Assembly (NCBI RefSeq): GCF_000350225.1
Contig: NW_005178869.1
Span: 227,778 to 291,777, forward strand
Direction: 5' to 3'
DNA length: 64,000 nucleotides
Source: Chondrus crispus
Lineage: Eukaryota > Rhodophyta > Florideophyceae > Gigartinales > Gigartinaceae
In this document: one piece after another, positions 28,248 to 38,660 of the stretch
Numbering within the stretch: the first letter of the stretch is position 1
How the letters are laid out: every line of letters begins with the position of its first letter
The notes under the pieces: model-generated
Database searches by the model: none
The model's input: the letters and a program-made list of their open reading frames with translations, nothing else
What the model was told of the DNA's origin: nothing
Made by a program: the position numbers and the translations under genes

Positions 28248-29268
28248 TTAGCCGAAGTTCTTCTCAGAGTTCCTCGTCTCCGCGAGCTCCTCAAACATGA
28301 AGTAGGTCCTCCCGGTGAAAAGAGTCAGTTGCAGTGCATCAGTCAGGCTGCTATCCTTTTTGGTGAGAGGGTCAGCAATATTTCCGTGACTTGGGATCCA
28401 AGAATGCAAGTCTACAGCACCAGTCTGGAACTCGTAGCGTATGCAACTCAAATCACCGCAGATTTACTTGTCGATGGAGTTCTTCTGAGTCGACAGCGAT
28501 GTGAAGAGATCTTTCGAGTCCAAAGCAAGACGCAACTTGATATTCATGTCAAGTAGCTCCGAGTACGCTTTGTAAATCGTCTTCTCTTCGTCAATTCCTT
28601 CAGATGCGGCGAGGATCTCAGCAGTAGGTACACTCTTGACCGGGCGCTTAGCCTTGGGCGACATCCAAAAGATGACGTGTTAGATTGACTTCTCCTCCAT
28701 CTCATCATTCCGGAGACTGTTAGCAACTCCAAATAGTCCAACGAAATCCGTGCGGGACGCATCAGTGAACACCAAAAATACTCAGCTTCCGCTGAATTTT
28801 GTCCGTTGGTCCGGGATAAGCAATTGTTGTGCCGAGCCATTTGAGCTCGCGAAGCACGTTGACCTGTTCAATAAAGTGACAAACTTTAATATCAGGTGCC
28901 TTTTGTTGCAAGTAGCTGGCGTTGAACGAGCAAAACGACGAAGCTATGGTGTCAATCCATCCGAGCAAACTGTTTACTGAGGCAAAGACAGACTTTTTAA
29001 TCTTGTTGAGTGGTTGGTCGAACTGTTTGTGACGTTGCCTGGATAAGTGATACCCAGTAACTGCCTCTAGATTTTCATCGGCGTCGGTTTCAACAGTGAT
29101 GTCTACGTTCTGGACAGTGTTGTTTCCTAAGAAGCGAAGCTTCCCAGGTCCATGCTTCACATCGCCAAACTTGAATCGCCTGTCGAACTCGTCGAAAAAG
29201 TTTTTGACGCGATCTCCTTCATCAGCAGCTTTGAGGTCATCCACACCCTTGGTAACTAGAAGTACCAT
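28248..29268 (-). pseudogene. Copia RT end and RNase H, broken
   Basis: The part from 29268 has KNFFDEFDRRFKFGDVKHGP and then GKLRFLGN, the Copia RT thumb region. The following frames carry a shifted RNase H: KSVPTAEILAASEGIDEE, then HSWIPSHGNIADPLTKKDSS (28248-28451). At least three shifts or stops break it. The YVDD catalytic box is not present because the front of RT is deleted. Confidence 0.75.
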
Positions 29269-29374
29269 CCTGCCATTATCTTTCTGATAGAAGAGCTAAG
29301 GGATATGTGCTGGTTGGATGAGTCCAGTTTCCAGCATGAGATTGTCAGACTGGAAATGCCATTTGGTATTGGCG

Positions 29375-29824
29375 TTAACCAGTCCATTTGCCATATGTTG
29401 AGGTAACTACGAGAGCACTTGAATGCTGTGTGATGAGGTCCATGACGTGCATGAGCAGGATTTCTTCCAAATACAAATGATCAACACAGAGAACTTCGTT
29501 GAAGTTTTTGGACAGAGACCTAATCGACACCTTTCGACTTGGATGTGGTACCGACGTAGAGCGGCAAGCAGGGCACGCATTGACGACTTCCGTAAGATAC
29601 GATGCTACGATGTCCTTCCATAGGCGATTCAGTTCGAGAAGGAGCTTGTAGTCGGTGAAACTGGCATGGCCGCATACATGTTTGTGGACCTTGTCGGCGA
29701 TTCGCTTGACGTCAGGCCAGGGTGCCGTGTCGAGAGCGAGTGCGGACTCTTCGAGAGTGTCGAACTTCTGTTGCTTGATAAGGTTCTGGTGCAGGATAAG
29801 GCAAGATGATTGTAATTGTTGCAA
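29375..29824 (-). pseudogene. Copia integrase N-terminal part
   Basis: The 149-codon frame has VHKHVCGHASFTDYKLLLEL and CPACRSTSVP, forming an HHCC zinc module. Then VLCVDHLYLEE and LMHVMDLITQHSSALVV cover the first catalytic Asp region of the integrase core. It ends before the second Asp. The jump from here to RT in about 100 bp shows an internal deletion. Confidence 0.7.
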
Positions 29825-30317
29825 GATGATTTGAAAAGATCCAGAGATACATAGCTTAGAAAGTTGTCATTGGCAATAGATATTTACTCGCGTTCACCAT
29901 CAAAAAGAAGGACCAGAGCATTTCTACCAATGTGCTCAAGGTTAGCCTTGCGTGTAGCATTACGGCCAATGACCCACTGTGACGAACCATCCAAGACAAG
30001 GAAAGTGATTCGGACAGTGCCTTGATCGGGTGTCGCCGTTAAGAAAATCGATCCCAAGATGCGACGTGCAGGACTGGCATGCTCACTCGTTCCATACTGC
30101 CAGTGTGTGTGGCTACCAAGTGCCTGCGGAATGGCATCCATCTTCGGGTTCAGTGATAGGCCAATATGATCTGTAAGGAGACTCAATTCAACGTGTCCAA
30201 TTGCGGAGTACAGTGCTCTACCATCTAGTATTGGTCCGAGTTTATACGAGAGTCCCGTATTAGCGGCAGAGCCAGTCAAAATAGCCATGTTTAACAATAC
30301 CGCCTTGGATTTGGGCG

Positions 30318-30370
30318 TATCCCTCCGATCTAGACCAGGGCTTCAAGCCCTGGTCTAGATCGGACGGATA
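30318..30370. repeat. 53-bp near-perfect palindrome inside gag
   Basis: The arm TCCGATCTAGACCAGGGCTT is followed by one central base and its exact reverse complement. The symmetry extends six more base pairs outward with one mismatch. The broken gag frame reads through it. Confidence 0.9.
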
Positions 30371-31020
30371 CCAAGTTGGTGCGAAGTCATGATGACCCCA
30401 GTGAGATCCCGAAAATGAATATTGCTTCCGTGGATTGTCAAAACACTTCACGTGAGGTGACAGAGATCTGTCTGCATTATGGTTCCGTTTCCAGTGACAA
30501 TACTTGCCACATGCGTCACATGGGAACTTTATTGTCGGTGGTTGACCTTTGTTGCGAGTCCTGTTACGGTGATTCTGATCACGAAAGTGCCCAGCGCCAG
30601 CACAATGCTGATCTCGCAAGTTTCCAGTGCCAGCAGAGCTAACTGGAAGAGGGCCATTGTCACAAGTAATTTGCGAACTCTTGTCACATTGCTTGATTAC
30701 AGAAGCTACCGGTTAGTAGGTGATGGAACTCAGAAACTGATCATTCGTCGACTCTGAAGTGATATTCTCATCAGAAGGTGCGGTTTCTGCCATAACAGAG
30801 ACACGTTGGGAGTCATCAATGGCAGAGTTAGACAGCAGTATAAGTTCTGTGATGTATTCTAGAAGCTTGATCGTTGTCAGATGGAGTTGAAGTTGCAGCT
30901 TGAGCTGAAAAGCGAGACGCAAAGTTCTTCATGGTCTGATTGCTACTGCGACGTGTGTTCCGGAGTTGATTGAAGGCACGATAGGCATCACTCACAACTC
31001 ACAATGCATCCTTTGGATAA

Positions 31021-31063
31021 ATCTTACCTACAATGAGGTCAGTGACCTCATTGTCGGTAAGAT
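31021..31063. repeat. 43-bp near-perfect palindrome inside gag
   Basis: ATCTTACCTACAATGAGGTC continues A, then a central base, then the reverse complement with a single mismatched pair. Its arms are unrelated to the palindrome at 30318. Confidence 0.9.
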
Positions 31064-31337
31064 TGCAGTTGGCAACTGCACCATCTGCAGTTTGTTCAAT
31101 ATCAGCGATTCCAGAGCAAAGATCCTTAGCACGACCGTACAACTGTGCCTTGGCAAAGACGGCTTGAAGTGCTGTGGGGATCTTATTTCTATTCGAGTCA
31201 GGGAGTGCGTTGTGAAAAATCTGCCAGAGCTTGACTGCGTCACGGTATTGCCATCAGTCCAGGGGGTGACTTGGCATCCAAGGAGATCTTGGGCCGAGAC
31301 GACAAATTAGTTTGGAGGCCTGGGCTCAAAACTAAGA

Positions 31338-31604
31338 AGAATCGGGCGCTACGATGACGTGCTGTGTCGAACTCGTCGAGATGGTATTGAGCAAGTGCGC
31401 GGTCGAGTTGTAGACAAAGGTACAACCCCGTATCGGCCGAGCCCGGCGGACGGTCGTCGTTTTAAAACTGAAGCAGAGATGCATGAGTACAAAAACAAGG
31501 CAACAATAAACGGACGCCATGCAAGAGAGACTACCTGGCGATTACAAAACCAATGAGAAGTCGCTAAATTATCACCGCAGCAGTGACACGACAGCGGTAG
31601 TTCA
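31338..31604 (-). repeat. 5' LTR of the degraded Copia-order element
   Basis: This is the partner of 27964-28235. The minus-strand sequence just inside it, TTTTGAGCCCAGG, resembles the half-tRNA-type primer site of the 32881-37473 element, but this is uncertain. Confidence 0.7.
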
Positions 31605-31606
31605 TA

Positions 31607-32880
31607 ATCCGGGCATTAGACTCTGTATCTTCAATTGACCCAATTCCACTATCCAGCCAAACCCCTATAAACGCCTCTGTCGCAAAACTGGGCCAAGGAG
31701 AAGACTTAAATCTGTCGTGCTATGCTTTATGGTCACTTACTCCAAATCCTGACTGACTTCTGTACGTTCCTCAACAAAATAAATGTGATAATGCGCCGGA
31801 ACCAAACATCTGCGAAACCAAATAGCGTGGATGGAATGGATACTCGCGAACAAAGCCCTCTGATGGCAGACGAAGTTGAGATCTCGCCTGGAACAGGACT
31901 AACCAGCCAGGAGATCAATAAATCAACAAGTCGATGATTTTCGCTCCAAGGAATTCTTGCTCCATCAAACCGACCGCTTACCAACGGTTTTATTAGCGAA
32001 TTCCTATCAGAAAGGGCACGGAAATTTCAAAACGAAAAAGACGTTCACATCTCTCGAGTGCCAAAAGAATCCATCATTCTCTTCGGACACGTCTTATACA
32101 AAATCAAGACATCTGATGTCGGATCACGGACGTACAAAGCAATAAAACCCCTACAACAATAAAGAAAACTTTAAAAGACCACCTGAAGACTGATTCTCAT
32201 ACTCGCCCGCCGGATGGTTCCAGAATCCTACTTTCCTTTTGTGTGTTATTTCAATGGCCCCAAACCGAGGTTGATATCACTTGTGCAGAGATTTGACAAG
32301 GGTCAGCTTGGTTTTAAGTATAAGAAAACAAATGAAGAGTTCAATGAACAGCTGAACGGGTGAATGCTCATTTTACTCAGGCGACACAATCGCGAAAGCT
32401 ATATATACTGTAGACAGTAGATACACCCGACAGTGGAGTTCACTGTCGTCTCTCCTACCGCACTTTGCGCCGTCCCTCGGTCACAGTACACGACTACAAC
32501 GCAGAAACACACAATAAGGCGTAGTTGGCTTTGATAGGACGAATTTGGGCAAGTCAGTGTAATCACGCCAACAGCGGTTGAACTTCTTTATCGTTTCAGC
32601 CGAATTGTCTTCCACGCGGGCTCAGCCAATTTGGCAAAATGTAGCCATGGCGCCATCCGCTTTACTTGCTCAATTGATTCGGCACAACCAAATATCCTTC
32701 CACAGCTGTTCTGTTAATTCAGCACAGCGTCTTCCTTTCGGAGGTTCGGACAGTACAGTAATCAGTCTTCCTTTCTTGTGCTGAGAAGGATTTAAGTAGA
32801 CCTACCAGCAATCCTCGAAGGTGCTTCCGCCATCGAATCATCACCATTTCCACGACGCTACCCTTTTCCTCTTTCGCCCT
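31607..32880. other. No gene seen
   Basis: Only short frames occur. A TATATATACTG segment near 32398 followed by a C/T-rich leader could be a promoter or an old LTR. A minus-strand stretch at 32500-32720 reads like a decayed transposase N-terminus (ELTEQLWKDIWLCRIN), but this is too weak to call. Confidence 0.4.
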
Positions 32881-32973
32881 TGTGGGAACGATGCTCCTCC
32901 TTTCTTTATTCTCGCCTTCCACAGTTTCCTATTTATGCTGCTTTTGTCATCTCTACACGTATGCGGTCTGTCA
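32881..32973 (-). repeat. 3' LTR (93 bp)
   Basis: On the minus strand it starts TGACAGACCGC and ends CGTTCCCACA, with a TATA-like GCATAAATAGG and AATAAAG inside. This is very short for an LTR. The RNase H frame stops inside it. Confidence 0.93.
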
Positions 32974-34784
32974 GAGTTGCATTGCAGGCAGTATTGGCGA
33001 GTGATGGGTGTTGTGTGTGCGGTCTGTCAGCCCCCCTCTCGCCAGTACTGCGCGATGCTGGGGGGTGGGAGCGATGATATTGAGCTTGCGCGTGAGTTCT
33101 GTGAATCGCTGGCCATGGAGTGGCTTCGTGAAGAGGTCGGCGAGCTGATGTTGGGTGGGTATGTACCGGATGACGATGCTTCCCTTCTTGATATGGTCGT
33201 GGATATAGTGGTGCTTGATGTCGATGTATTTGCGCTTTTTGGTCGGTGTTGTGTTTTGGGCGACTTGGATGGCCGCTTGATTATCGACGTGCAGAGGAGT
33301 GGGGTCGTCGTTGAAAAGCTGGAGGTCCTGTAGAACTCTGCGTAGCCATGCAGTTTGCTGCACTGCACATGTTGCCGCAATGTACTCAGATTCGCACGTG
33401 GATAGCGCGATGACGGATTGTTTCTTTGATGACCAGTCAATTGGAGAGCGACCTAATATGTGTACGATTCCTGAGTATGATTTGCGATCGGCAGTGTTCG
33501 CGAAATCCGCGTCAGCGTAGGTTTGCAATGGGGTGTTATTGTTGGTGTAGTGGATTCCGTGTGACATGGTGTGCTTGAGGTATCTCATCAAACGCTTCAG
33601 GGCCGACAAGTCATGCTGTGAGGGGCTATGCATGGACGTAGACAACAGGCTTGTTGCATGATAGATGTCTGGTCTTGTCGAGTCGGCGACATAACGTAAA
33701 TTTCCGATGATTTGCCTGTATAGAGCGTGCTGTTTGGCGGGAAGCGGCGTTGAAGTTCGGGTGTTTAGCTTGTTTTTGTTGACCATATAAGGTGTGGGTT
33801 TTGGATTGCATTCGGTGAGATCAAGTTTGGTGAGGATAGCTTTGATTGTGTGAGGCTGGGAGATGTGCATGCTTCCATCAAAGTTGCGCTGAAAACGCCA
33901 GTTTAGCAACATCGTGGGGTCGTGAAAGCGCTTGAGTTGGTACTTGGTGGCGAGGATGGAGTAGAGATCGTTGAGGAGTGTTTGGTTGGAGGCCGTGGCA
34001 AAAAAGTCGCCCATGCTCACTGTGAATATGACGTTTGTGTTGTCGGTTAGTTTGAAGAACATACAGGGATCATGGTGTGATTGGGTGTAGCCTTTCGATG
34101 TGAGGAAAAGGGTGAGCTGGGTGAGGTAGGTGTGGGCGGCAGGTGGGTCCCATACAAGTTGCCGATTAAGATGCCTTGTTTGCCGGGATGCTTGTAGGAT
34201 CCGTTGAATTTTGGGTGCTGTCTGATGTGGATTGGTTAATCGTGGTTATATTTTTCGTGCAGGTAGGCGGCGGTGATATCGAACGTTTCTGAGGGCTGGT
34301 TGAAGGCGGCTGAGATGGCGATTACTGTGCGTATGGTTGCCTTCTCAGCCATGTATGACGTGGTTTGTAACGGATCGTAGTGTTTGTGTGGAGTCATGCG
34401 GTCGCCGCGTACTGCGCATCGTGCTTTTCGCGTTCTGATGCTTCCATCATCTGACCTTTTATATCGGTAGGTCATCATTAACGGGATGAGTTCTGCGTTA
34501 TCCGAGAGTTGCTCGGTTGGAATCCATTTGATAGTTCCGTTTTTGTCGAGATTGTCCAATTCATCGTTGTGTGCTGTTTCCCAGAGGTGGGCGTCCGGGT
34601 ATTTGCGAGCGGCGGAAAGGGATTTCGGGTTCGGCATGGATGGGGCTATGTTGTCTGCTTGTGGCTGATGGGTGGGTGGTTCTGTGGTAGGCATGTGTGT
34701 ATGGAATGCGTTGATGGGATTGAGCGTGGGGTCGTGTTGGTGCTTGTATGGGGAGAAGTCAATGGCTCGTATCTGGTGGTAGGT
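32971..34784 (-). pseudogene. RT-RNase H part of pol, inactivated
   Basis: The RT start (34694-34236) has WETAHNDELDNLDKNGTIKW and RTRKARCAVRGD. It stops at a TAA after YLHEKYNHD where a Gln codon is expected. A one-base shift near 34150 leads to the rest (34062-32971). The catalytic YVDD box reads SMGD (FTVSMGDFFATAS), which should abolish polymerase activity. RNase H is complete in outline: YADADFAN, STCESEYIA, HVDNQAAI, HHYIHDHIKKG, LADLFTKPL. Confidence 0.85.
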
Positions 34785-36545
34785 TTAGGTGCGTATGTCC
34801 ATTACCATAATTTGAGACATGTTGATGGCATACATGTACCTCGCGGGGAAGGCTCGTGGTTCCAGTTTCTTTTTCTTTTGATGAATTGGCGCAAAGCCAA
34901 GCTGGGCAAAGGTAAATATTCTTGTGGGGTTCGGTGTCTCGTTGTACCAAAGTTGGTGTGGCGATGCGCATAGGCTTTTGTGATAAATGATGTTATATTT
35001 GAATACTGCATCTCTCACTGCGTCTTCCCAGTGAGTTTCATCGAGGCGAGAGTGATTAAGTGTAGATCGGGCATTTTGCATGAGCGTTTGGTTTATGCGT
35101 TCTGCTCGGGAGTTTTCTTGCGGCTGGTATGGGGTGTTTGACTTGTAGGTGATGCCATTTTTTTCGTATATGGTTTTGAGTGCCTTCGTTTGGAATTCTT
35201 TCGCGTTGTCTGTTCGGTAGATTTTGATGGGGTTGGGGCTGTTGTGTTCGATGAGTTGTAGCGCAGATGGAATGATGGTGGCGGTTAGCTTTCTGTTGGG
35301 CATGAAGTACACCAAAGGGTAGCGACTGCGTGCATCGATAAATGTCATGAAGTAGTTGTTGCCGTGGCGTGATTTCGGGTTGATTGGCCCACAGGTGTCG
35401 GAGCTTATATATGTTCCGATTTCATATGGGTTTTCTGTGCGGGGGTGTGGGCGTGCTTTTTGTTTTGCTGTGTGGCATGCAGAGCAGGTGATGGGTGGAG
35501 GAGGGTTCCGCAGGGAGTGCGGGAGTATGGGGATGGTTTTGTTTTTCGCCATGAGCTGGAGGGTCCTTTGGTCGATGTGGTTGAGCTTCATGTGCCAATC
35601 TTGGTAGGTGTGCTCAAGTGTGGTGGATGGTTTGGGTGGTGTCGGGTCGTAGTGTTGGCGGATTCGTGTCGCGGGTGGTCTGTTGATTAGGATGGTCGTT
35701 GGTGTGCGTGGTGGGGCGTTGGTTGTCTTTTTAGGCGGGGGAGCTGTTGGACCGGGATGGATGGGTGGTTGCGGTGTGGTTTGAGGGGTAGTTGGGTTCT
35801 TGTTTTTGGGTTTTGGTTGGCGTTGGTGCGCTCGGGCTGTGAGTGCTGAGGGCGCGTTAGCGTTCGTCGCTTTGAAGGAGTAGCTTCCATGTTTCCATGG
35901 TGCGTGGGCTAATATGTCGGGCTGTGACGGGTCTTTAACATTGATTGCGTATCCGTTTTCTGCAGTGAATAGCACTAGTCCGTATGTTTTTGCCAGGTCG
36001 TGGACAGAAATGAGGTTATGTTCGATCTGTGGCGTGGCTATGGCTGGGAGGGAGATGGTGGCGTTTTCATTGGGTGTATTGAAGTTGATCGTCATCTTTC
36101 CGGAATGCGTGGCGGGGAGGAGTTGGTTGGAAGCAGTGCGTGTGTGGAGGGGTCGGGTTAGAGAGTTCATTTCTCGGGTGGGGTGTGTGATGTGTGTGGG
36201 ATGGGCCGCGGAGTCCAGTGTGTACGTACTCAGGTCGCTGTCGGAATTGTTGTTGGCTTCGTGCAGGTTGGGGGTGAATTGTGGGCTGCAAGGCGGTGCA
36301 GGTTGTGTAAAACGGGCTTGAGCGTATGTGTGTCTCGTCTTTTTCGGTGTTTGTGAGGGTTGTGCTGCGCGGTGGCTTGGGTGTGCTGGATGGTTGCATT
36401 CGAGGTCTGAGTGTTGCGGGCGTGTGCCCCTGGCGACATGGAATTGACACGGGTTGGGGTGGGGTGGGAGCGGAGTGCGGTTCCATGTGCGCGGCTGGCG
36501 GTATGGCGTGTGCTGTTGTTGGGCAGGGTGGTTGTTCGGTGTCAT
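34785..36545 (-). CDS. Protease-integrase part of pol
   Basis: 586 codons follow the gag TAG in the same frame. In order: a zinc-knuckle-like start, a protease with LDSAAHPTHI (Ala where Gly is usual after Asp-Ser), and the GAG-pre-integrase module WHMKLNHIDQ..CSACHTAKQKA. The integrase DDE core has SSDTCGP, RTDNAKEF and ENSRAERINQTL. It is open throughout and ends at a TAA (34785-34787), after which the same frame continues toward RT. Confidence 0.85.
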   Translation of the reverse strand: MTPNNHPAQQQHTPYRQPRTWNRTPLPPHPNPCQFHVARGTRPQHSDLECNHPAHPSHRAAQPSQTPKKTRHTYAQARFTQPAPPCSPQFTPNLHEANNNSDSDLSTYTLDSAAHPTHITHPTREMNSLTRPLHTRTASNQLLPATHSGKMTINFNTPNENATISLPAIATPQIEHNLISVHDLAKTYGLVLFTAENGYAINVKDPSQPDILAHAPWKHGSYSFKATNANAPSALTARAHQRQPKPKNKNPTTPQTTPQPPIHPGPTAPPPKKTTNAPPRTPTTILINRPPATRIRQHYDPTPPKPSTTLEHTYQDWHMKLNHIDQRTLQLMAKNKTIPILPHSLRNPPPPITCSACHTAKQKARPHPRTENPYEIGTYISSDTCGPINPKSRHGNNYFMTFIDARSRYPLVYFMPNRKLTATIIPSALQLIEHNSPNPIKIYRTDNAKEFQTKALKTIYEKNGITYKSNTPYQPQENSRAERINQTLMQNARSTLNHSRLDETHWEDAVRDAVFKYNIIYHKSLCASPHQLWYNETPNPTRIFTFAQLGFAPIHQKKKKLEPRAFPARYMYAINMSQIMVMDIRT

Positions 36546-36548
36546 GCC

Positions 36549-37376
36549 CTAGGGCGTGGGTATGATTTGGCGAGTGAAGGCATTGTAGTTTTGGATTCGC
36601 ATATACTTATGCAAATAATCTTTGATCGTCTTGGGGTTTAAGCTGAGTAGTTGTCTGCCGATTTCAGCGGTGGTGGGGTGGTGACGCATACCGTCTATCA
36701 GAAACTCAACCGTGGTAGATTGATCACCAATATCAGGGAATCTAGATGCGATCATTTTTGATCGGATGGCTTCGTGGGCTGTGACGTAGTCAGTGATTGA
36801 CATGTCAGGGGTTAGGATGGTGGATTCTGCCTGTGATTTCAAGAACTTTTGGTCTTCGGAAGTGTTTGTCTCCAGGTGTTTGTGGATGTCTTGGATGAGA
36901 TCGTGGGGAGTTGGGTTGGAATCGGGTTCGATGAGGAGGTTAAGGATCGATTGGGGAACAGAGGCGAGGATTGAATCCAATATTGTGTTTTTGTGTCTGA
37001 TGTGTGTGTTTAGGGCGGCGGGATCTGTCGGGGGAGGAGGATTGGTGGTGATATGTGCTTGAGCTCCCATAGCCGCTGCTTGTGCACGGAGAGCAAGGCT
37101 CCAAGTGTTATGATTGTCAGGGTCGAGGGTTGGGAGCTGGATCTTGTTGCTGTGGTTGTCCATGGCGTTCTTTGTTGGGTCGAGTGGGCAGTGGTCGTCT
37201 GATTGATTGAGGTTAGCTACGCGGAGTAGCTCTTGTATTTCTGCGGTTGCTTCGGCTTGTGCTGTGCGGCGTTGTAAGCGGCGGAGTCGGTTAGTGGTGG
37301 AGGAAGCCGTGGTGGCTGGGGAGAGGTGGTAGGGGGTGGTGAGGATTTGATCGCTGTCGTGGGCGTATGGGCTCAT
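36549..37376 (-). CDS. Gag of the young Copia-order element
   Basis: 275 residues from the ATG inside the primer-binding site (MSPYAHDSDQILTTPYHLSP). The central part, TWSLALRAQAAAMGAQAHIT through TVEFLIDGMRHHPTTAEI, has the layout of a Copia UBN2-type gag. The product ends at a TAG (36549-36551) followed by GGC and stays in frame with pol, so a gag-pol fusion needs only one stop to be read through. A CX2HX8HX4C zinc-knuckle-like motif (CQFHVARGTRPQHSDLEC) is encoded after the stop, so gag alone would lack it. Confidence 0.85.
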   Translation of the reverse strand: MSPYAHDSDQILTTPYHLSPATTASSTTNRLRRLQRRTAQAEATAEIQELLRVANLNQSDDHCPLDPTKNAMDNHSNKIQLPTLDPDNHNTWSLALRAQAAAMGAQAHITTNPPPPTDPAALNTHIRHKNTILDSILASVPQSILNLLIEPDSNPTPHDLIQDIHKHLETNTSEDQKFLKSQAESTILTPDMSITDYVTAHEAIRSKMIASRFPDIGDQSTTVEFLIDGMRHHPTTAEIGRQLLSLNPKTIKDYLHKYMRIQNYNAFTRQIIPTP

Positions 37377-37380
37377 AACC
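37369..37380 (-). promoter_or_regulatory. Primer-binding site matching tRNA-Met anticodon arm
   Basis: The minus strand reads GGTTATGAGCCC directly after the LTR. It is complementary to GGGCTCATAACC, the usual anticodon stem-loop of methionine tRNA (anticodon CAT). Copia-type elements are known to prime with half-tRNAs cut at the anticodon. The gag ATG lies inside this site. Confidence 0.75.
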
Positions 37381-37473
37381 TGTGGGAACGATGCTCCTCC
37401 TTTCTTTATTCTCGCCTTCCACAGTTTCCTATTTATGCTGCTTTTGTCATCTCTACACGTGTGCGGTCTGTCA
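37381..37473 (-). repeat. 5' LTR (93 bp)
   Basis: One mismatch against the 3' LTR. The right flank is the GCCCT target duplication. Confidence 0.93.
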
Positions 37474-37674
37474 GCCCTGCCCACCACCAGGTGTGGCAGC
37501 ACAGTCAGGGGTGGTCCACCACAGTAGAATTGCTGTCCTCGAAAGGGTATTTCCTCGAGCACACAATAATTTGAAATATTGCACAGAAATGACACACGTG
37601 GACAAATGGAAATGCAGTACGAAGTACGATAAAGTTCGAAGCCATTATGGCAAAAGGGCACATATCTCAACACT

Positions 37675-38660
37675 CTGAATTGCTCTTAATGCATACCGGA
37701 CAGAGCGAACACCGAGCGCCTCTTGATTTTCTTCGAACTTGATGCGGAACAGATGCTTGGTCAAAATATCCGCCACCATGGCGTTATTCAGACAATACAT
37801 GATCTCGATCTCCCTCGATTTACACTTTTCTTTCACATGGCAAAGTCGTAGTGAGACATGATTAGTCTTTCGCACACCGTCGATGCCCCATGCAATTGCA
37901 CTCTAGTTATCTTCAAAGACTGGCGCGGGCACATTTAGCTTCCCATCGAATTCTTGTATTAGTGCTTCGGTCCGTGCAATACTCTACCATGTCTCAGTCA
38001 ATGCCAAATATTCCGCCTCAGTTTTAGAGAGTTCTACAAGCTTCTGCTTTGAATATTTCCACCAAATAGATGATCCTGCTAACTGTAGAAAACTCCCGGA
38101 GGTAGATTTGCTATCAAACCTATCGCCTGCGCAGTCTGGATCGAAATATCCAATGACCGGCTCCTTCCCAATCCCAAGTTGAAATGCGATGTGTACCATC
38201 CACACGCCTCATGCCTCTTTTCGCAGCCATCTGAATCACTATGCGGTGCCACTTGTCTACATACAATAGCGGCGTTAGGGGCAATCGTAGCATGGATGAT
38301 AGGTGATAGGGTGCCTGAGTAAGATTTTGTAGAGCATTCTTAGTGCAGAATCGGGAGCAGTCCCGGAGATTTCTTTTCATTTAATCCCTTTTCAGTTAGG
38401 ACATGAGACAGCTCCTATCCCAGTACTTAAGTACGATGGGCTGGGAGCACACAAACGTTTACAAAAGGTACATAAGTAAAAACAACAGGTTTCATTTTAA
38501 TACTGTTTTTCTCCTCCGGTCCCAATTGAATGACATCATCAACGTACAAAAGAATCCACACATTGCCCTTTCGGTAAACACAACTTTCCCCTACAAGAGC
38601 GTGAAATTTCAGCTTTCCCATTACTAAATTCCACTTTCATAACAAGCTCTGGCTTACTTC
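37675..38660 (-). pseudogene. Copia RT/RNase H relic (second family)
   Basis: From high to low coordinates: ALVGESCVYRKGNVWILLYV followed by DD (the RT catalytic box, near 38540), then CAGDRFDSKSTSGSFLQLAG and SKTEAEYLALTETW (RNase H). HVKEKCKSREIEI and MVADILTKHLFRIKFEE follow (RNase H end). Stops and shifts separate these blocks. No LTRs are identified. Confidence 0.75.

Larger units (their letters stand above)
29884..31330 (-). pseudogene. Copia-order gag and protease remains
   Basis: The gag-side frame (30260-30619) has a zinc knuckle variant CDACGKYCHWKRNH (the last Cys replaced by His). The frame at 29884-30297 has KLGPILDGRALYSAIGHVE and LDGSSQWVIGRNATRKANLE, which fit an aspartic protease and its flap-side end. 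The Asp-x-Gly site is not clean. Upstream gag is in short broken frames to about 31330. Two long palindromes interrupt this region. Confidence 0.6.
27960..31606 (-). mobile_element. Degraded Copia-order LTR retrotransposon
   Basis: Related ~270-bp LTR sequences in direct orientation lie at 27964-28235 and 31338-31604. Read on the minus strand the order is gag with zinc knuckle, protease, integrase, reverse transcriptase end, RNase H (PR-IN-RT, Copia order). A purine tract (AAAGGGGAGGAG) lies against the 3' LTR start. The integrase core end and the RT front are deleted, and all frames are broken. The LTRs are clearly diverged, so the insertion is old. Confidence 0.8.
32881..37473 (-). mobile_element. 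Young Copia-order LTR retrotransposon with 93-bp LTRs
   Basis: The identical 5-bp flank GCCCT (32876-32880 and 37474-37478) is the target duplication. The two 93-bp LTRs differ at one base (32961 A, 37461 G). The internal order on the minus strand is gag, protease, integrase, RT, RNase H (Copia). Gag and the PR-IN frame are open. The RT part has two in-frame stops, a frameshift and an altered catalytic box. The near-identical LTRs show recent insertion although the copy cannot make its own RT. Confidence 0.95.
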
